NCBI RefSeq assembly: GCF_011075055.1
Contig: NC_058152.1
Span: forward strand, 6,076,001 to 6,140,000
Direction of reading: 5' to 3'
Length of the DNA stretch: 64,000 nucleotides
Source of the DNA: Mangifera indica
Lineage: Eukaryota > Streptophyta > Magnoliopsida > Sapindales > Anacardiaceae
Positions 35,817 to 51,200 of the stretch are shown piece by piece. The notes under the pieces are model-generated. The model made no database searches and was not told where the DNA came from. It saw only the letters and a program-made list of their open reading frames with translations. Position numbers and translations under genes: made by a program. How positions within the stretch are numbered: position 1 is the stretch's first letter; each line of letters opens with the position of its first letter.

Positions 35817-37553
35817 ATCATCCTTATAGTTTAGTACCTCCGTTCTAGAATAGAGAAGTAGTACAGTGAAATAGAGTATTCTAATACCAAATCTGAAAAA
35901 AAACTGCTTGGGGTACTATAATATACTTTGGTCATGGCCTCCTTTCTGGCTACTTTATGAGATTTTTAAAAAAAAAAAAAAAAGTGAACATGATTAATTG
36001 AAATGGAGAAGAGAACTCACTCCCTATAAACATCACATGTACTAGAGCATGCAGTATAGAAGTTTTCGCCTTGATGGCTAGGAGCATACATTTTGCTTTA
36101 TGCCCATGCTCCTGGACTCTGCTATTTCATATTTTCTTTCTTGTAAGTTATTTCATCTTTTGTTGACGCTATGTTTTCATTTTAGGTAAAAATGTATGAT
36201 TAATGGGAATTACTTGACCATGACAAAACTTCAAATACTACCAAAGACCTCCATGCTTTTAAGTTTTAACCGAATGCATGGGTATACATCCTATGCATGC
36301 ACAGTTGTGCATCATTTCAAATATTTATATATGACAAATTATCTTTACTTCTAATGTGACATCGGATGAATAGTTATGCACAGTCGTTTATCAATTTAAA
36401 ATTTTACGTTATATATTTAAATCAAATAGTAACTTATTCCATAATAATAAACATAAATTAACAAAATTACTCTTAAGACTTATCTATAGGTGTTACAATC
36501 ATTACTTTGAACAATCATTATTTCTTCCTTCATGGATGTTCATGTCTCTATCTTTAGGAACAAACCATTCAAGACTAAGAACATGTGTTCACTCTTATCT
36601 TATGAATGTCTATCTAAGATTCTCTTTCATAATCGTTGGCCTACGAAAGATATTTTCTTCATTTCTTGTATGAACAATCATGTTATTCTTTAGTACAAAC
36701 ATTTATCGTGATCTAGTCTATGTGGCAAGAACAATTGTATTGTCCTTAGGATGGTCATTCCATTAAAATTCATGATAACCCTGATCTATATAGGAATGGT
36801 CAATCATGTCCTTGGAATAGTTGTTCCATTGCATCCAAAACGTAGATTACAATTGTTTTTGCTAGATTTCCAAACCAACACAATTCAATCCAGTTTCTAT
36901 AAATCATAACACATCTTACATCTTGATAACATGTATTTAAACATCTAACTCAACACATCATAATTGATATACCATCATACTACCAACATTCATCACTCAA
37001 ACCATATAAAAGACATTATATCCTACTCTCTTGCATTCAATTTCAAGAATTTACTTTCATATACAATCATTCACACAAAGATCTCATACTTAAACACCAA
37101 AACCCGATTTGAACTAATCATAGTAAACAATACATATGAAATCTAGGATCTGCTACTTACTTGGATTCCTAACTTAAAGATTTGTTGTCGAAACTCCTAA
37201 ACCTTCACATCCTATCATTGAAAATTATCTCTGGTGGTCGAAAACATGAAATTCGCAAGTTATAAACTCTTAAATGTGTTTATGATATGTGACATCGTCT
37301 AAAATGTGTTCTTTCTATAAAATTTTGAATGAGATAACCATCAAAACAGATGTTTATCTTTGTAGAATACTTGTTTACCACTTAAATCTTATATAACTTG
37401 GCCCATAATCTGATTGTCCATTAAGCAGATATTAAAGGGGCGTTCATCGCTTAAAACAACCATTCAACTACCTATTTAAAAAAAAAATCTCTAACTTAAT
37501 CAAATTTGAACATTTTCCCACATAATCACAAAGTCAAATTTAATATTAAATGA

Positions 37554-37621
<68 letters not shown>

Positions 37622-39215
37622 AAGATTCTTCCTTTGAAGTTTGTAAGTTTTATAAAAATTTTAGCACATTTATGTTGTGTATTGGTTGGGATTAAGTATA
37701 TTGTTGTGAAATTCTAATTATGTTTGAGGATTGATGATGAATGATTAAGTTTTTATGTTTATTACATAAGTTGAATGATTGTATATTGTATGAAATTAAG
37801 ATTCCCTCTTTCTTCGGGTGTGCACTCTTTAAGTTCCCCTTAGAAAGTACCCGTGTGGAGAAGGCTTTTACATTGATGGGGTGTGCATTACTATGATAAG
37901 GTTGTGCACCCATTGATTGAAATTGAAAGAGTCATTTCTAGCCAATTCAAGTTTACGAACCATGTTTAGTTCTACCTTTAACATGTCTACCTTAAAGTCG
38001 GCTTGACTAGATTTTGTTGAAAAGGTGGTTCTAGGCTATTTTTTTAATCTATGGGTGATTGGTTGTCCAAAGATTCTTTTTGTCATTTGTCATAAGTCAT
38101 AGTCAATGTTTTGAGTTGTAAAGGTTGTTAAGGATAGAATATGATGAAAGCCCTCAATCTAGCGTCAAATTGTATACGCAACTTCTCATAATTAACTAGT
38201 GTACATAATTTTGAGCCTTGTATAAGTTAGGATATATTTGCAATGATTAGAATCTAAAAAACTAAAAATGAAAGGAAGAATAATATATTAGGCTTTTAAC
38301 ATGGTTTAACCTTATGATTGAAATATCTATGTCCATAATATAGTTATTAACTATTTTATATCGTTAGATCACAATAAAACTTTTAAGATAGTTTAATATT
38401 GGGTGTTGCCTTTATTTTTTTCTCTCAAATAAGCGTTCATATTTATATGATTGAGGAGAAATTACATCCAAACAAGTAAGATAAGGATATTTTATCCTTG
38501 TTAGATTCCAATCAGTATATTCTTAAAGTTGAATTAAAAGAGAATATTAGAACTACCTCAGTTATGAAGGCAAAAATATATTTTTGTTTGTTGCTATTAA
38601 TGCGGAATAGGAGAATATTTGTAGGAGTTTCTGGGCAATTTCCTCTCTTAGCATAAGTCTTCTTGTTATCTCATCATAAAGGACTATTTGTTCCATTGTT
38701 GGATGTGGAATCAGAATTACTAATCAGCATTTGACTTCTTATCTTGATATCTTAAACTTTCACATGGGTAAACCTCAAGTTAAAATCCTGTGGGCTAGAA
38801 TTTATGATATAATAAGTTTAAAGAGGGTTACATGACCAATGTAAAAAAAAAAAAAACTTATTGTCTGGGCTCAGAAAAAATTTGGACTTAACTAGGAAAA
38901 AACTCTTTTTTAATATAGATGTAATGGGTTGCTTCCTGCCAGTCTATGGGTTCTTGCTTTTACTCTTAACAAACTTGGAACCTCAGGCACGGTAACGTTA
39001 CTTGCAAAATAATTATTTTGATTGATGAGACAGTTTACAATGTAGAGCTACTTTTCTGTTTTCTTTTAATCTAAAATATTCAACCTTTTGGAGCCCATCA
39101 CCTAACGAATGTGGTGCTGCTTCAAGCTAAGCTTTTCTTTGTGCTGATAGCACCTGTTATATCATATGGTACCCAAATATCCCACCAAACTCTTGCAACC
39201 TTTTCCAAGCGTGCA
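35817..39215. other. Intergenic region between the two glycosidase genes
   Basis: No gene seen. About 36,210-37,490 has features of a reversed gypsy LTR (GCATGGGTATACATCC, TGCACAGTTGTGCATC, and in reverse complement an AATCCAAGTAAGTAG block like the one in the 19,940 LTR), but boundaries cannot be set. An A run at about 38,848-38,861 is preceded by AAGTTAAAATCCTGTGGG and could be a degraded SINE. The final part is the beta-galactosidase promoter. Confidence 0.4.
37557..37619. repeat. (TA)n microsatellite
   Basis: A perfect TA run of about 31 units, probably hypervariable. Confidence 0.95.
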
Positions 39216-39222
39216 TATATAA
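39216..39222 (+). promoter_or_regulatory. TATA box of the beta-galactosidase gene
   Basis: TATATAA lies 45-51 bp before the ATG, predicting a leader of about 20 bases. Position and match to consensus are good; there is no other support. Confidence 0.55.
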
Positions 39223-39266
39223 TTATACGTTTTTATGGGAGAGAGATTGAGTTAATTGTTTAAGAC

Positions 39267-42200
39267 ATGGGGTGGCGGTTGTGGTGGTGGTGGTGCTGGG
39301 CGGCACTTATGGTGGTGGTGGAGGAGAAAGTTGGTGGAGAAGAAGTGACATATGATGGAAGATCTCTCATTATTGATGGCCAAAGAAAAATTCTCTTCTC
39401 GGGTTCTATTCATTATCCCCGTAGTACTCCTCAGGTCAGTAATCTTTTCTTCTTTTGCATAATCTTTCTTTCTTTTTACGGTGAAAAAGAATATGAATTC
39501 CATTACTGCTTGAAATGAAGGGTACATGTATACACAATGATAACATAAAGCTTAAAGAATTATTATAAGTAACATTAATATCTTCCAGAAAGGAACTCAG
39601 AGTTTGTTATACACATTTGAAGAAAGAAAGAGAAAGAGATCATGCAAGTGTCTTTCTCTAACTACCAAATTCATATTCTATTTCTTTCATTTTTTTTTTT
39701 TTTTCTTTTCAACATATAATCAGTTAAAAAAGTTGCAGTTTAATTGTTTCTGTTCGTATACGTGTAATGTGAATCAATATTATTATTCTTTTTCTATTTT
39801 TACAGTCTTTTTTATAGTCACCTGGTAAGTATTTTTTTTAATGTATATGCACACACATTTTTAAGCTACTTCAGGTTATTATCAAAATAAGTTGATTGAA
39901 GTGATCTCAACTATAAGGATTACAAGCACCATTGTTTGTTGGAAGATCTATTTCACATATGCTAGGTTTTGCCATCTTTATAGAATCATTTGGCAAGTCA
40001 GTTCAGTGAGCGTACAGTTAACATGTACTCGTGTTATATTAGGTTAATACAAACAATCTCGACTCATGAAATAAATTATTACCTTTCTATACGATTATTC
40101 AATTCGATAGTCACTTTACTGTCTTATTTATATCCTTGGTTAGAATATTAATAAGGCTGTCATATGTGATTATAACGTTTCCACAATCAATCAATATGTT
40201 GAGCCTCGCAACACACTTTTACCAATCTAAGAGTATTTATCAAACACATATATACATACACACGTAGATATAGATGAAGAAATGCCAAATCTTATTATTA
40301 AAATATGATACATTATTCAAATAAATACAAGTCTAACCTCAACGATTGACTTTAGAACACCTATTCTAACCATCTCCCACTTATACTATAGGCAATTAAT
40401 CATTTGTCTAATACCAAATGGCGCTATATATCTATTATACTTTTGTTGTGACAGAGGTTGTGTAAATGAGTCAGCTACATTATCATCCATATTAGTTTTG
40501 CATATATGCATATCTCCATGTTGAATAAGCTCTCTAATAACGTGAAATCCACTAAGAAAATATTTGAACTATTGGTGAGATTGTAGCTCCTTAGCATGAG
40601 CAATGGCACCATTATTGTCAAAGTATAGCTTAACTAGATTAGCATTGCTCAAAACCACTCTAACTTATGTTATGAACTTCTTGATCCAAACCACCCCTTT
40701 ATAAGCTTTAGTTGTAGAATAAGTTACGATACCTTGTTTAGAGCTTTTCTAGTTGATTACAACACTATTTAGCCTAATACATATCCAGACTATGATCGAT
40801 AATCATCTTTATTAGTTTGGAATTGGCATCAATGTATCCTTCTATAGTGAGCTCGTCCTCTTCTCTATAAACTAACATCTTTAGTCATTCTCAAGTACTT
40901 GAAGATGTTTTTAATAGTTATCTCGTGATGTTCACATAAATCTAATTGATATCTATGACATATGCTCAAGACTTTTAAGACATCAATCTAAATGCATAAC
41001 ATGGCTACGTGATAGATATAATAATATATGCACATGGGATCCTACTCATTCTCTCCTCTTCTTCTATTAAAAGGCTCATTTCTCTAAAGAACTCTACGTC
41101 ATGTGACATTAGAAGAAACCTTTTCTTAGATTCTTCTATGCTAAATCTTTTTAGCCTTCTCCATCTATGGGCTCTGACTTAGGTCAAGCAACCCACAAGA
41201 TTTATCTTGATAAATCTTTATGTCAAAGATCTCTTAGGTTCTTCATGGAAAGGAACTCCAATTACCAAACTTTTATCAACTACAAGTTTGATAAATCATT
41301 TTTGATAATCAATATGGCATTGACATACAACACTAAAAACGTCATTATTTTCCCACTAACCTTCTTATACAATCAAGGCTCCTCTTCACTTTTTATTAAA
41401 TTAAGGTCTCTTACAACATTGTCAAAATGAATTTTCTAGCTTCTTGAAGCTTACTTCAGTCCATAAATGGACCTTTGTAACTTATATATCTTACTAGGTT
41501 GTCTCTTAAGAACGAAACCATCGAGTTGTGTCATGAATACATCCTCTACAAGATTTTCAATCAGGAAAGTGGTCTTGAAATTTATTTGCTATATTTCATA
41601 ATCGAGGCATACAACAATCAAAAGCAAAATCACACTGGACTTTATCATTGCAATCAATGAAATGGTCTATTCATAGTCTATGTCATGCTTTTGTTTGAAA
41701 CTTTTAGCAACAATTCTATTTTATAGGTATGTATGTTACCTGTCATGTCAGACTTTTTCTTAAATGTCTATTTGCACTCTATTAGTTTTACCCATTTTGG
41801 TGGATCCATTAGAATCCATGGTTAGTTTTGGTACATGGAATCTATCCTATATTTCATTCCTTCTAGCCATTTGGTAAAATTTGCATCCGATATAACATTT
41901 TTATGGTCATAGCTTGTCATTATGAATAGCTAGTACATTACTATGTTGAGCCATGAGGAAACCATATTTTTCGGGCTTGTGAAATACTAATCCAGACCTA
42001 AGTGGCTCTTATGCATCTTTAGGTGGTTTACTATGTTGCAATAGAATGGGAGTAACCTTCTTAAGATGTTTAACCATCTTATGTGGCACATCATCTTGTC
42101 CAACATTTATGGTAACAAATGGAATCAAAACTTCATCATGTTCAAAATTTCTCCCACTGGTACTCTTGAGAATGAATTCTCTTTCTAAAAAGATCCCAAA

Positions 42201-45200
42201 ACAAACAACAAACACTTTGTTATCTATTAGATAAAAGCAATGGTATCATTTAGTTTGCTTAGGATACACCGCAAAAACACACTTATCATATTTAGCGTCC
42301 AATTTATTTGACATCAACTTCTTGACATAAGAATCACAATCTCAAATCTTCAAATAAGTTAGATTAGCACTTTTCCTAGTACATAACTTATATGAAGTTT
42401 TGTCCACAGATTTTAACAACAATTAGTTTAACTTATGGCTACAATCTTTAGAGTATAACCTTATAATGATGTGGGTAGATCAATAAAACTCCTCATAAAT
42501 CAAACCATATCCATCAAGGTTCAAATTCTCCATGTAGATACATCAATATGTTGTAGCATATTAGGTGGGTATTGTGATATTATCTCAAATTGTTTTAGGT
42601 ATATTCTTAATTTTTCATTCAAGTATTCTTCTCCTCAATCAAATCGAAGGAATTTAACACTGTTACCTAATTGATTCTCCCATCTATACTTTAGAGATCC
42701 ATATACATCACTATAGGTCATACTTAGTAGTTCCCTAGCCCTTTTACTATGTCCAACAAAAGATAACTTGGTCATCTTTCCTAAAAAAACATGACTCGTA
42801 TTCATCATATGTCTAAAATTTAGATGATTTCAAAACTATATTCTTTTGGAGCTTAAAATGTGGGTGAAATTAGCATGGCCTAGTATATAGTGCCAAAGGT
42901 ATGTAGTATCCATATTGCAATGTTTGGTTTTCTTAAGATCAAGATCGAGACATAGATTTAATTCTATAGTGAACACCATTTGAACTAAAAGAAATTGGTC
43001 TATTTTAAGTTATAATACTAGCCCATCAAGCAAATTTAAATGACTAGAAGCTATAGTTAATGCAACTACATAAGTTATATCTCCAATATGTAGGTCGACC
43101 TCACCTCGGACAAGCAATCTACTCTAAGTTAAAGCTAACACAATAGTACAAATGTAAGATCCACATTTTGTATCAATGACCCAAGATGAAACATGTGTTA
43201 AATTAATCTTAATCACATACATAACTGTAGAAGAAGTTTCCAAATTCTTATTCATGTTTGCTAGGAAAACCTTGCAATGTCTGTTCCAATGGCTAGACTT
43301 TCTACTATAAAAGCATACTACTTTCCCACTCCTCTTGAATTAGGGCAACACATTTATTGACCATGCACAACGACACATAGCAAACATGTTTAATACATAT
43401 CCACTTACGTATGAAATTTTGAATTTTCATGCATTGACACAAAAATTTAAAAAAAAAAGTACTATAGAAATTTAGTCAGCCGATTCATGGCTTAATCAGT
43501 CAACTTGTTTGTTCATATTTGAAGCAAACCACTATCGTCTGAATCAACTAATTAGTTCCTGATCAACCAAATTTTGGAAAATTATTGTTATGAAAAATTC
43601 TAATTTTTTCACTATGGCCACAAATTTAATTGATTGTAATCATCTGTCAAATGACACCACGAGATATCTTCTATCATGCCCAAAAAGAATGAATCCTATG
43701 TTGATTTACCATGATTCTAATATACTTCTCGACATAGCCAACAATTACCATATTAATAGTCTTAACCTTAACAAGAAGGTTACGTTTAACTAGTGTCAAA
43801 CTGAGTTGATTAATGCATAAGACTTTCTGGTTATCTTAAATCTAAAGATTACATATACAATCATGAGTAATCTATAAGCACATTGTTCCTTTTGTCAGGG
43901 TTCTATCAATATAAGGAGATTTATCAAACACATATACATACACATGTGGAAATAGATTAAGGAATGTCAATTGTAATTATTAAAACATGATACATATTCA
44001 AATGAAATTACACGTTTAGTCTCAGTTATTAGCTTTATAACATTTGCTCAAATAAGGTTAAGATTGATATCTTGGTGTATGTTGTATAAGAGAAATACAA
44101 AGAAAGAGGAGAGAAGCGGTGACAAAAGAAAGAATATAACTGTTTTGTTGTCATTGTGTTGAAAGTTAGATGAACGAAGAATAGATACGTTAAGTTTTTT
44201 ATTTTTTATTTTGATTATATTTAATTTTTCTTATTTGTGTTAGATTCAAACAAATTCATTATTTTACCTTTTTATTATATATTTTATATTAATATTGTTA
44301 GATTTTGTATAAAAAAAAAAAAAAGTGTTATTTATACCTTTAAAAGGTAAAAAAATATTTTTGTATCAAACTTTGAGTAGAATTCCACAACTTAAAAACT
44401 TCAGGGCTTAGAAGTTCGGTCATAATATAGCCAAAAGTGTGGTCCAAATGGTTCTAAAAACTGAGTATGCATGAATGATAATAGTCACGGGTGGGAAGCC
44501 CAATTTTCAAAGCAAGTACTGATGCTGCCAATAACATACTCATGAGAAGTATCAAAATTTGAAAATTGTTATACTACTCATGAAATTATCAAATTCGGTG
44601 GCTACATTCACATTAAACAGATGTGATATTATTGGATTGGACCATGGAAAGTGTGATCTTATTATATCAAACTAGATAACACTTTTCTAATATGATTTTC
44701 GGTGTTGGCTAGTGTAATTTGACAACAAAAATTTCAACTAAGCAGAGATTTTATTGGATCACATTTTGAATAGTATAGTTTTGGTCATATTACAACTCAA
44801 TATATGATTTGAGTTAAATTATATTAAAAAATATGTGATTTCAACCGTTAAAACAATTAGAGTATGTCGAAATCACACTCAAAGAGGTGCAATCTCGTTG
44901 AGTTGCATTTATTTGAGTGTGATTTTTGTCAAATCATACATTTTTTAGTGTGATCTTATTAGATCGTATCTATTTTAGTATAATATTGGCTAGATTCTAT
45001 TTTTCTTGATCCAATTTGACCGACTAACATTAATAGTTTTTTTTTATCAAAATTATAAGAAAAGAAATTATGTTTGTCTTTTTATTATTGTTTTCAAACC
45101 AAATTAAATTGTGAGATGATTTTCTCAACCTTACGTGAGAAAATAGTAATTTAGTCCTTTTTTTTTTTTAAGTTAGTCAACTTTTTTTTATTACAAAGAA

Positions 45201-48200
45201 TCCCATACGTGTGAGATTGTCATTTTGGGATAAAACTAATTATATTAAATAAGTTAAATTTTAAATTTAATTATTGATTTTATAACTACTAAATTAAATA
45301 AATTAAAGATTTAATAATAATATATTATTAAAAAAATTTAAATTTATATCCCCTTATATAATTTTTTTTTAATTATTTAAACTAGCTGAGGGCTGGAATG
45401 GAAAACTACTGTTAGGAATGTGAACTTGGGTATAATTCCGTATCAAATCACATCACATTTTTCTTTTTCTTTCATGGCAGGTCATTTTTGAATTGATACC
45501 GACTTTACAGATCACTGCCATTTCCATTTTGAATAATTCAAATCATGCAATCAGTTTTTGTCTTATATATTTTGTTTGCGCTTGCACGTTTCACGAGCTT
45601 AATTGAATTTTCTGAGCTTTGCTTTAATGAATTTTGTTTTGACTCCTGTATTCCAAAAATGGTAGATGTGGCCAGCTTTGATAGGCAAAGCCAAAGAGGG
45701 AGGATTGGATGTAATTCAAACTTACGTGTTTTGGAACCTTCACGAGCCTCAACCTGGTGAGGTTAGATTTTAACTAACCCATCCAACTCGCTATTTCTCT
45801 TTTTATCAACTAATTGGTTACTAATGGGTTTAATATATAGTATGATTTCAATGGAAGATATGACTTGGTCAAATTCATCAAGGAAGTTCAAGCACAAGGC
45901 CTTTATGCTTGCCTCAGAATTGGACCCTACATTGAGAGTGAATGGGCTTACGGGTAACTATAATTAAACAAATGCTGCTACACATGCAATTATAAATTCA
46001 CTCATGCTATACATAAATTAAGCAAAAGTCAAGAAATCAAAGATCAAAAGAGCAACTTGTTAATAAAACAGAAATGAACTCATGTGGTATAAACAAAAAA
46101 TGAATAGCACTGACGTCTAATCATATTGAATTTTCCAGTTATAGTTGACTATTTTGGGTTAATGAAGTTGTATTGAATGTGATGATATCAGGGGGTTTCC
46201 ATTCTGGTTGCATGATGTGCCTGGCATTGTTTATCGATCAGATAATGAACCATTCAAGGTTTGATTGCCTGCCTTTCCCCAAATTACTTGCATCAATTTT
46301 CACTAATATCAGTTAACCCAATTCATACTCATTCATCTTCTGCAATTTGAGGATTTTCAGTAATTCTACTTACTTTTCTAAAAATTTGGTGAAAATGACA
46401 AAGAATCTATTGGGGCATGTTCCCTTGTAAGTTCCATAACAATCTTATGGTAATTTATATTTCCTACTTTGCATAATAATTTTGTAGTTTTACATGCAAA
46501 ACTTTACCACCAAAATAATGAACTTGATGAAAGCAGAAGGCTTATATGCTTCACAAGGAGGCCCTATTATACTCTCACAGGTACAATGAAGTTCAGCATT
46601 TCATTAATTATAAACAAGTTTCAATAGTTTTTTGTCATTGCAAAATCTGAAAACTAATGCCATACAGATTGAGAATGAATATCAAAACATTGAAGCAGCT
46701 TTTGGTGAAAAAGGACCTTCATATGTTCGATGGGCAGCAAAGATGGCAGTTGAGCTTGAAACTGGAGTGCCATGGGTGATGTGCAAGCAAGCTGATGCTC
46801 CTGATCCAGTGGTTGGTTCTTTCCTCTTTTCATTATGAACAAAAATGCAAATCATGTAACCTGCAATTTCAGTGACAACATGTTAGTTGTCTAGTTCAAA
46901 TGAGTTTTTGTTAATTTCTAACATGCAGATAAATACCTGCAATGGGATGAGATGTGGAGAAACATTTGCAGGGCCCAACTCAGTGAAGAAGCCATCAATG
47001 TGGACAGAGAATTGGACATCTTTGTATGCTTTCATTGCATCTTGAAATACTTCTTTCTGATTATGCCAAAAATAAATAACACAGGGGCACAGATGAGAAG
47101 AAAAGAAGCTATGCATTCAATAGCAAAATTTTATAACCTAACAAGAGAAGAAACATATGAAGAAGTTTAATTTGGTATCTGCAAATAGATAAAAAATAAT
47201 ATCACATCGTAAAGTTAGTCTTTTTACTACTAGCAGAAGCCAATGGTGTATTCTGCGGTACAATAAGACTTCTAACTGCCATTTTCATGTACACAGAAAT
47301 ACAATATTTAATATGTTGAAATAAACTATTAATAGATGGCAATTACAATCAAGAGTAAGAAAGTATCAATTTGTCAAAAAGCTAACAGATGCCTTTTCTT
47401 TTGAAGCTATCAAGTGTATGGAGGAAAACCATATATAAGATCTGCTGAAGACATAGCATTTCATGTCACACTTTTTATTGCAAAAAATGGAAGTTACATA
47501 AACTATTACATGGTATGAATCTTAGAAAATGCAATCTATCTTCTCCAGTTTAACAAAGTTAACCATTCTGCACCACAACATTATATAAGCTTCCTTCAGA
47601 TTCAATCAAAACATAAACTGAAAAGTATTTGAATAAAGTTTCAATTAATTGATGACTTTATGATTTGTAACATTCTACTTGAAATCTAGTACCATGGGGG
47701 AACCAATTTCGGGAGAACAGCGTCAGCATATGTCATAACAAGTTACTATGATCAAGCTCCCTTAGATGAATATGGTAAGTTGCAAATGTACTCATTATGG
47801 ATATCATTTGCTCTCAACGCACGACAATTCAATAACTTCCAACAAATGCAGGCTTAATGAGGCAACCCAAATGGGGACATCTTAAGGAGTTGCATGCTGC
47901 AATTAAGTTATGCTCTACACCTTTACTGGAGGGAGTGCAAACCAATTTCTCACTAGGCCCACTTCAAGAGGTGTTGTTCAATCCTTCTTATTACTTTTCT
48001 CAATTTAGATTCTTTCAAAGTAACACAATTGTAATGATTATCAATCTATTATGACTTAGGCCTATGTTTATCAACAAGAAACTGGGGGATGTGTTGCATT
48101 TCTTGTCAACAACAATGGAGGAAATAATGCCACTATACAATTTCAAAATGTATCATTTCAGTTGCTTCCAAAATCCATAAGTATTTTATCCGATTGTGAA

Positions 48201-51200
48201 AATGTAATCTTCAACACTGCTAAGGTAAGTACAGATTTTATGCAACTAATTATTGTCATGATATATGCATGTGTATTCATGACCATCTAATAAATGCATA
48301 TAGAGTGGCTTCTTAAGAAATATTTGCTATTAGATACATCCAATTGAATAGGACAACTGAAAAATATCATGCATGACTAAAAGGCATTCTTTTCCTTTTT
48401 TAATATGAGTATGCAGATCATCATAAACAACTATTTAAGTGAAATATTTTCAAAATACTTGAGAGATTTTAAGAAACTAAAAATAGAATCTCACAGTAGA
48501 TAAGGTTATTGTTCCCTCATATACTGCTGCAATAGGTAAATACAGAATACAATGAGAGAACCACAACAAGAAGTCAAACATTTGATGATGAAAACAAATG
48601 GGAAGAATTCAAAGACAGCATTCCAAACTTTTTAGATGCTCCACTCAAATCAGACGAACTATTAGAGCAGATGAACACAACCAAAGATAAATCTGATTAT
48701 CTCTGGTATGCATTCAGGTAAATTCATTTCTGTTAAACAGTATACACACAGGAAATAACTCAAATGGTACAGAGATGTTTATATAATCCATAAATTGGCA
48801 ACAGCTTTCAACCCAATTCATCTTGCACTGAACCGGTACTTCATGTTGAGTCCCTTGGACATGTTGCACATGCTTTTGTCAACAGCATATATGCAGGTAA
48901 TTTTCACCATTGCAGTGAAACTAATGATTCTAACTTTCGTTCACTTACATATTCTATGTATGTTTTTAAGTTTTCCACATCAGCTGAAAGCCAATTTCAG
49001 GGGCTGCACACGGAAGTCATGATGTTAAGGGATTTACCTTGGAAATTCCAATTGTGTTGATTGATGGGATGAACAATATATCCATACTCAGTGTGATGGT
49101 TGGGTTGCCGGTATAATTTATGCTTTAATTTACCAAATTTCTTGCCATTATTTTGATAATCATACATGTAATTGGCAAGTTTTGTTTTCTATGTATTATC
49201 TTAAGGATTCAGGAGCTTTTCTTGAGAAAAGGTTTGCTGGCTTAAGACAAGTGGAAATACAATGCACTGAAAAGGAGTTTTATAATTTCACTAATCATTC
49301 CTGGGGATATCAGGTTAACTTTCTAAAATGCTAAAGGATTACTTACCTCATAACCTAATTCATAAGCATGTTGTTCATGAAAGAGCATTACAATTGTTGT
49401 ACTTTATACTGGATATTTACAGGTTGGACTATTGGGGGAGAAATTACAGATATACAACAATGAAAATGTAGGAAATGCTGGGTGGAGTAAAATTGATCTC
49501 TCCAGCAAACAACCACTGACTTGGTACAAGGTAGAATTGATGTCTAATAGCATTAAACCTTAGAAATATCTTTTTAAATGATCGACTCTTGATATAATCT
49601 GAGCAGAGTGTATTTGATGCACCTATGGGAAGCGATCCAATTGCTTTAGACCTGAGCACAATGGGTAAAGGTGAAGCTTGGGTGAATGGACAAAGCATTG
49701 GCCGTTACTGGGTTTCATTCCGTACTTCTGAAGGAAATTCTTCACAGACTTTGTATGTACTCTCAACCATTTTATATTTGACTATATAGATATAACAACA
49801 CAAAAAACACCAGTACTTAGTCTAGTGTAAACTTGTTCAAAGGCACCCATTTTTTTGGAAATATTATGACACAATTTTGGACATATTATGATTGAAATCT
49901 CATGCAGAATAGAAGTGACACAACTTAGATGCAATCCTAATCGTTTAAATGTGTTAGAAACTCAGCCAATAACCAATGGAATCCACACACTCAGCCAACA
50001 CAGAAATGAAACCAACAAACAGAAATGAAAAACCAGAAATGCAGAATACCTAAAAAGGAATACAAAAAAGAACCCTACTCTTGTCTAGCAATCGAGAGGC
50101 TAGACTCTCTCCACTTCCACTGCCTTTTGAGAGGGCAGCTCTCTCACTCAACCAGCTAAAGGTTGACCAAACAAACTCCAATTTCTTCACCCTTCTCTCC
50201 TTCTCTAATCTATCTTTTATGCTTGCTCATTTCATGACTTCCCATGCAAGTTTTTGCCATGATCCATGTTTCCTTCTCTCCTTCCTTAATCCTACTCTTA
50301 TTCTTGCCATGTTTCCGTGCTTTCATAACCGCTCATAACTGCCCGTATTTCTGCATATTCATAATTGCCCAAAACTGCCAATACTTTCATAATTGTGCCT
50401 GTAAGTCATTTGGGCTCCCTATTCCCTCCTCCTGCTGATCACCTAAATCCTTGGCTCTAACAAAATGCTTTAATCTTATGGTCCAAAATTTGTGTCAAAA
50501 GTTATGTAGGAACTAAGTGGATCTTAAACTTAACCCTCCTAAATAAGATTATATATAATCTCCTAAATAAAATTACAAATTGAAAGAAAAAAAATGAAAA
50601 GGGAAAAGTGAAAAAAAAAAAAATGCAGGGGTTAACATAAGTTAGAATAAACTAAAAGGGATTTTTCTCATACATGTAAAGCTTTTGCGGTAGAGCTTTT
50701 ACATCTGACTTTTCCTTAACATGATCGTAGCTGATGTTGCATAAGCTAAATATTGTACATATACTTTCTTTATCTGTTTACCTTAATACTCATCACATAA
50801 TTGAGTTATACTTGAAATGAGAAATGTGTCAACATTAATACTGTTATAAACTAGTCATGTATTTCTTTAGTTAAAAGGACTTTGTTACCAACACTCAGAA
50901 CTTTCAAGGAAAGTCCTTGATACAGTATTAACCAACCAACAAATCACTCCTGAAATATAAAGCTGAAGCGTTGCAACATTTTGAATTCTTCTGTATCACA
51001 TTACAACAACTAGAAACAATTATATTAATGGCTTTTGTTTTCGTTTAACTAATATATCAATAATTTACAACATACTTCTATTGTAGGTATCATGTGCCGA
51101 GATCCTTCCTTCAAACCACCGGAAATAGTCTAATTTTACTCGAAGAATTCCAAGGGGATCCACTCCAAATATCCCTAGATACAATTTCAGTTACCAACTT

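Noticed and set aside
38700..38862. Possible second SINE ending in an A run
   Set aside because: The box-B-like word is weak (AAGTTAAAATCC) and no flanking duplication could be found.
39252..39527. Minus-strand frame with a His- and Pro-rich end
   Set aside because: It is antisense to exon 1 of the beta-galactosidase gene; the His/Pro run is the complement of the TGG repeat.
47085..47170. Open, charged frame ([20 protein letters not shown]) in intron 7 of the beta-galactosidase gene
   Set aside because: Exon 7 joins exon 8 in phase to give the conserved WTSFYQVYGG segment without it, so it is treated as intron.
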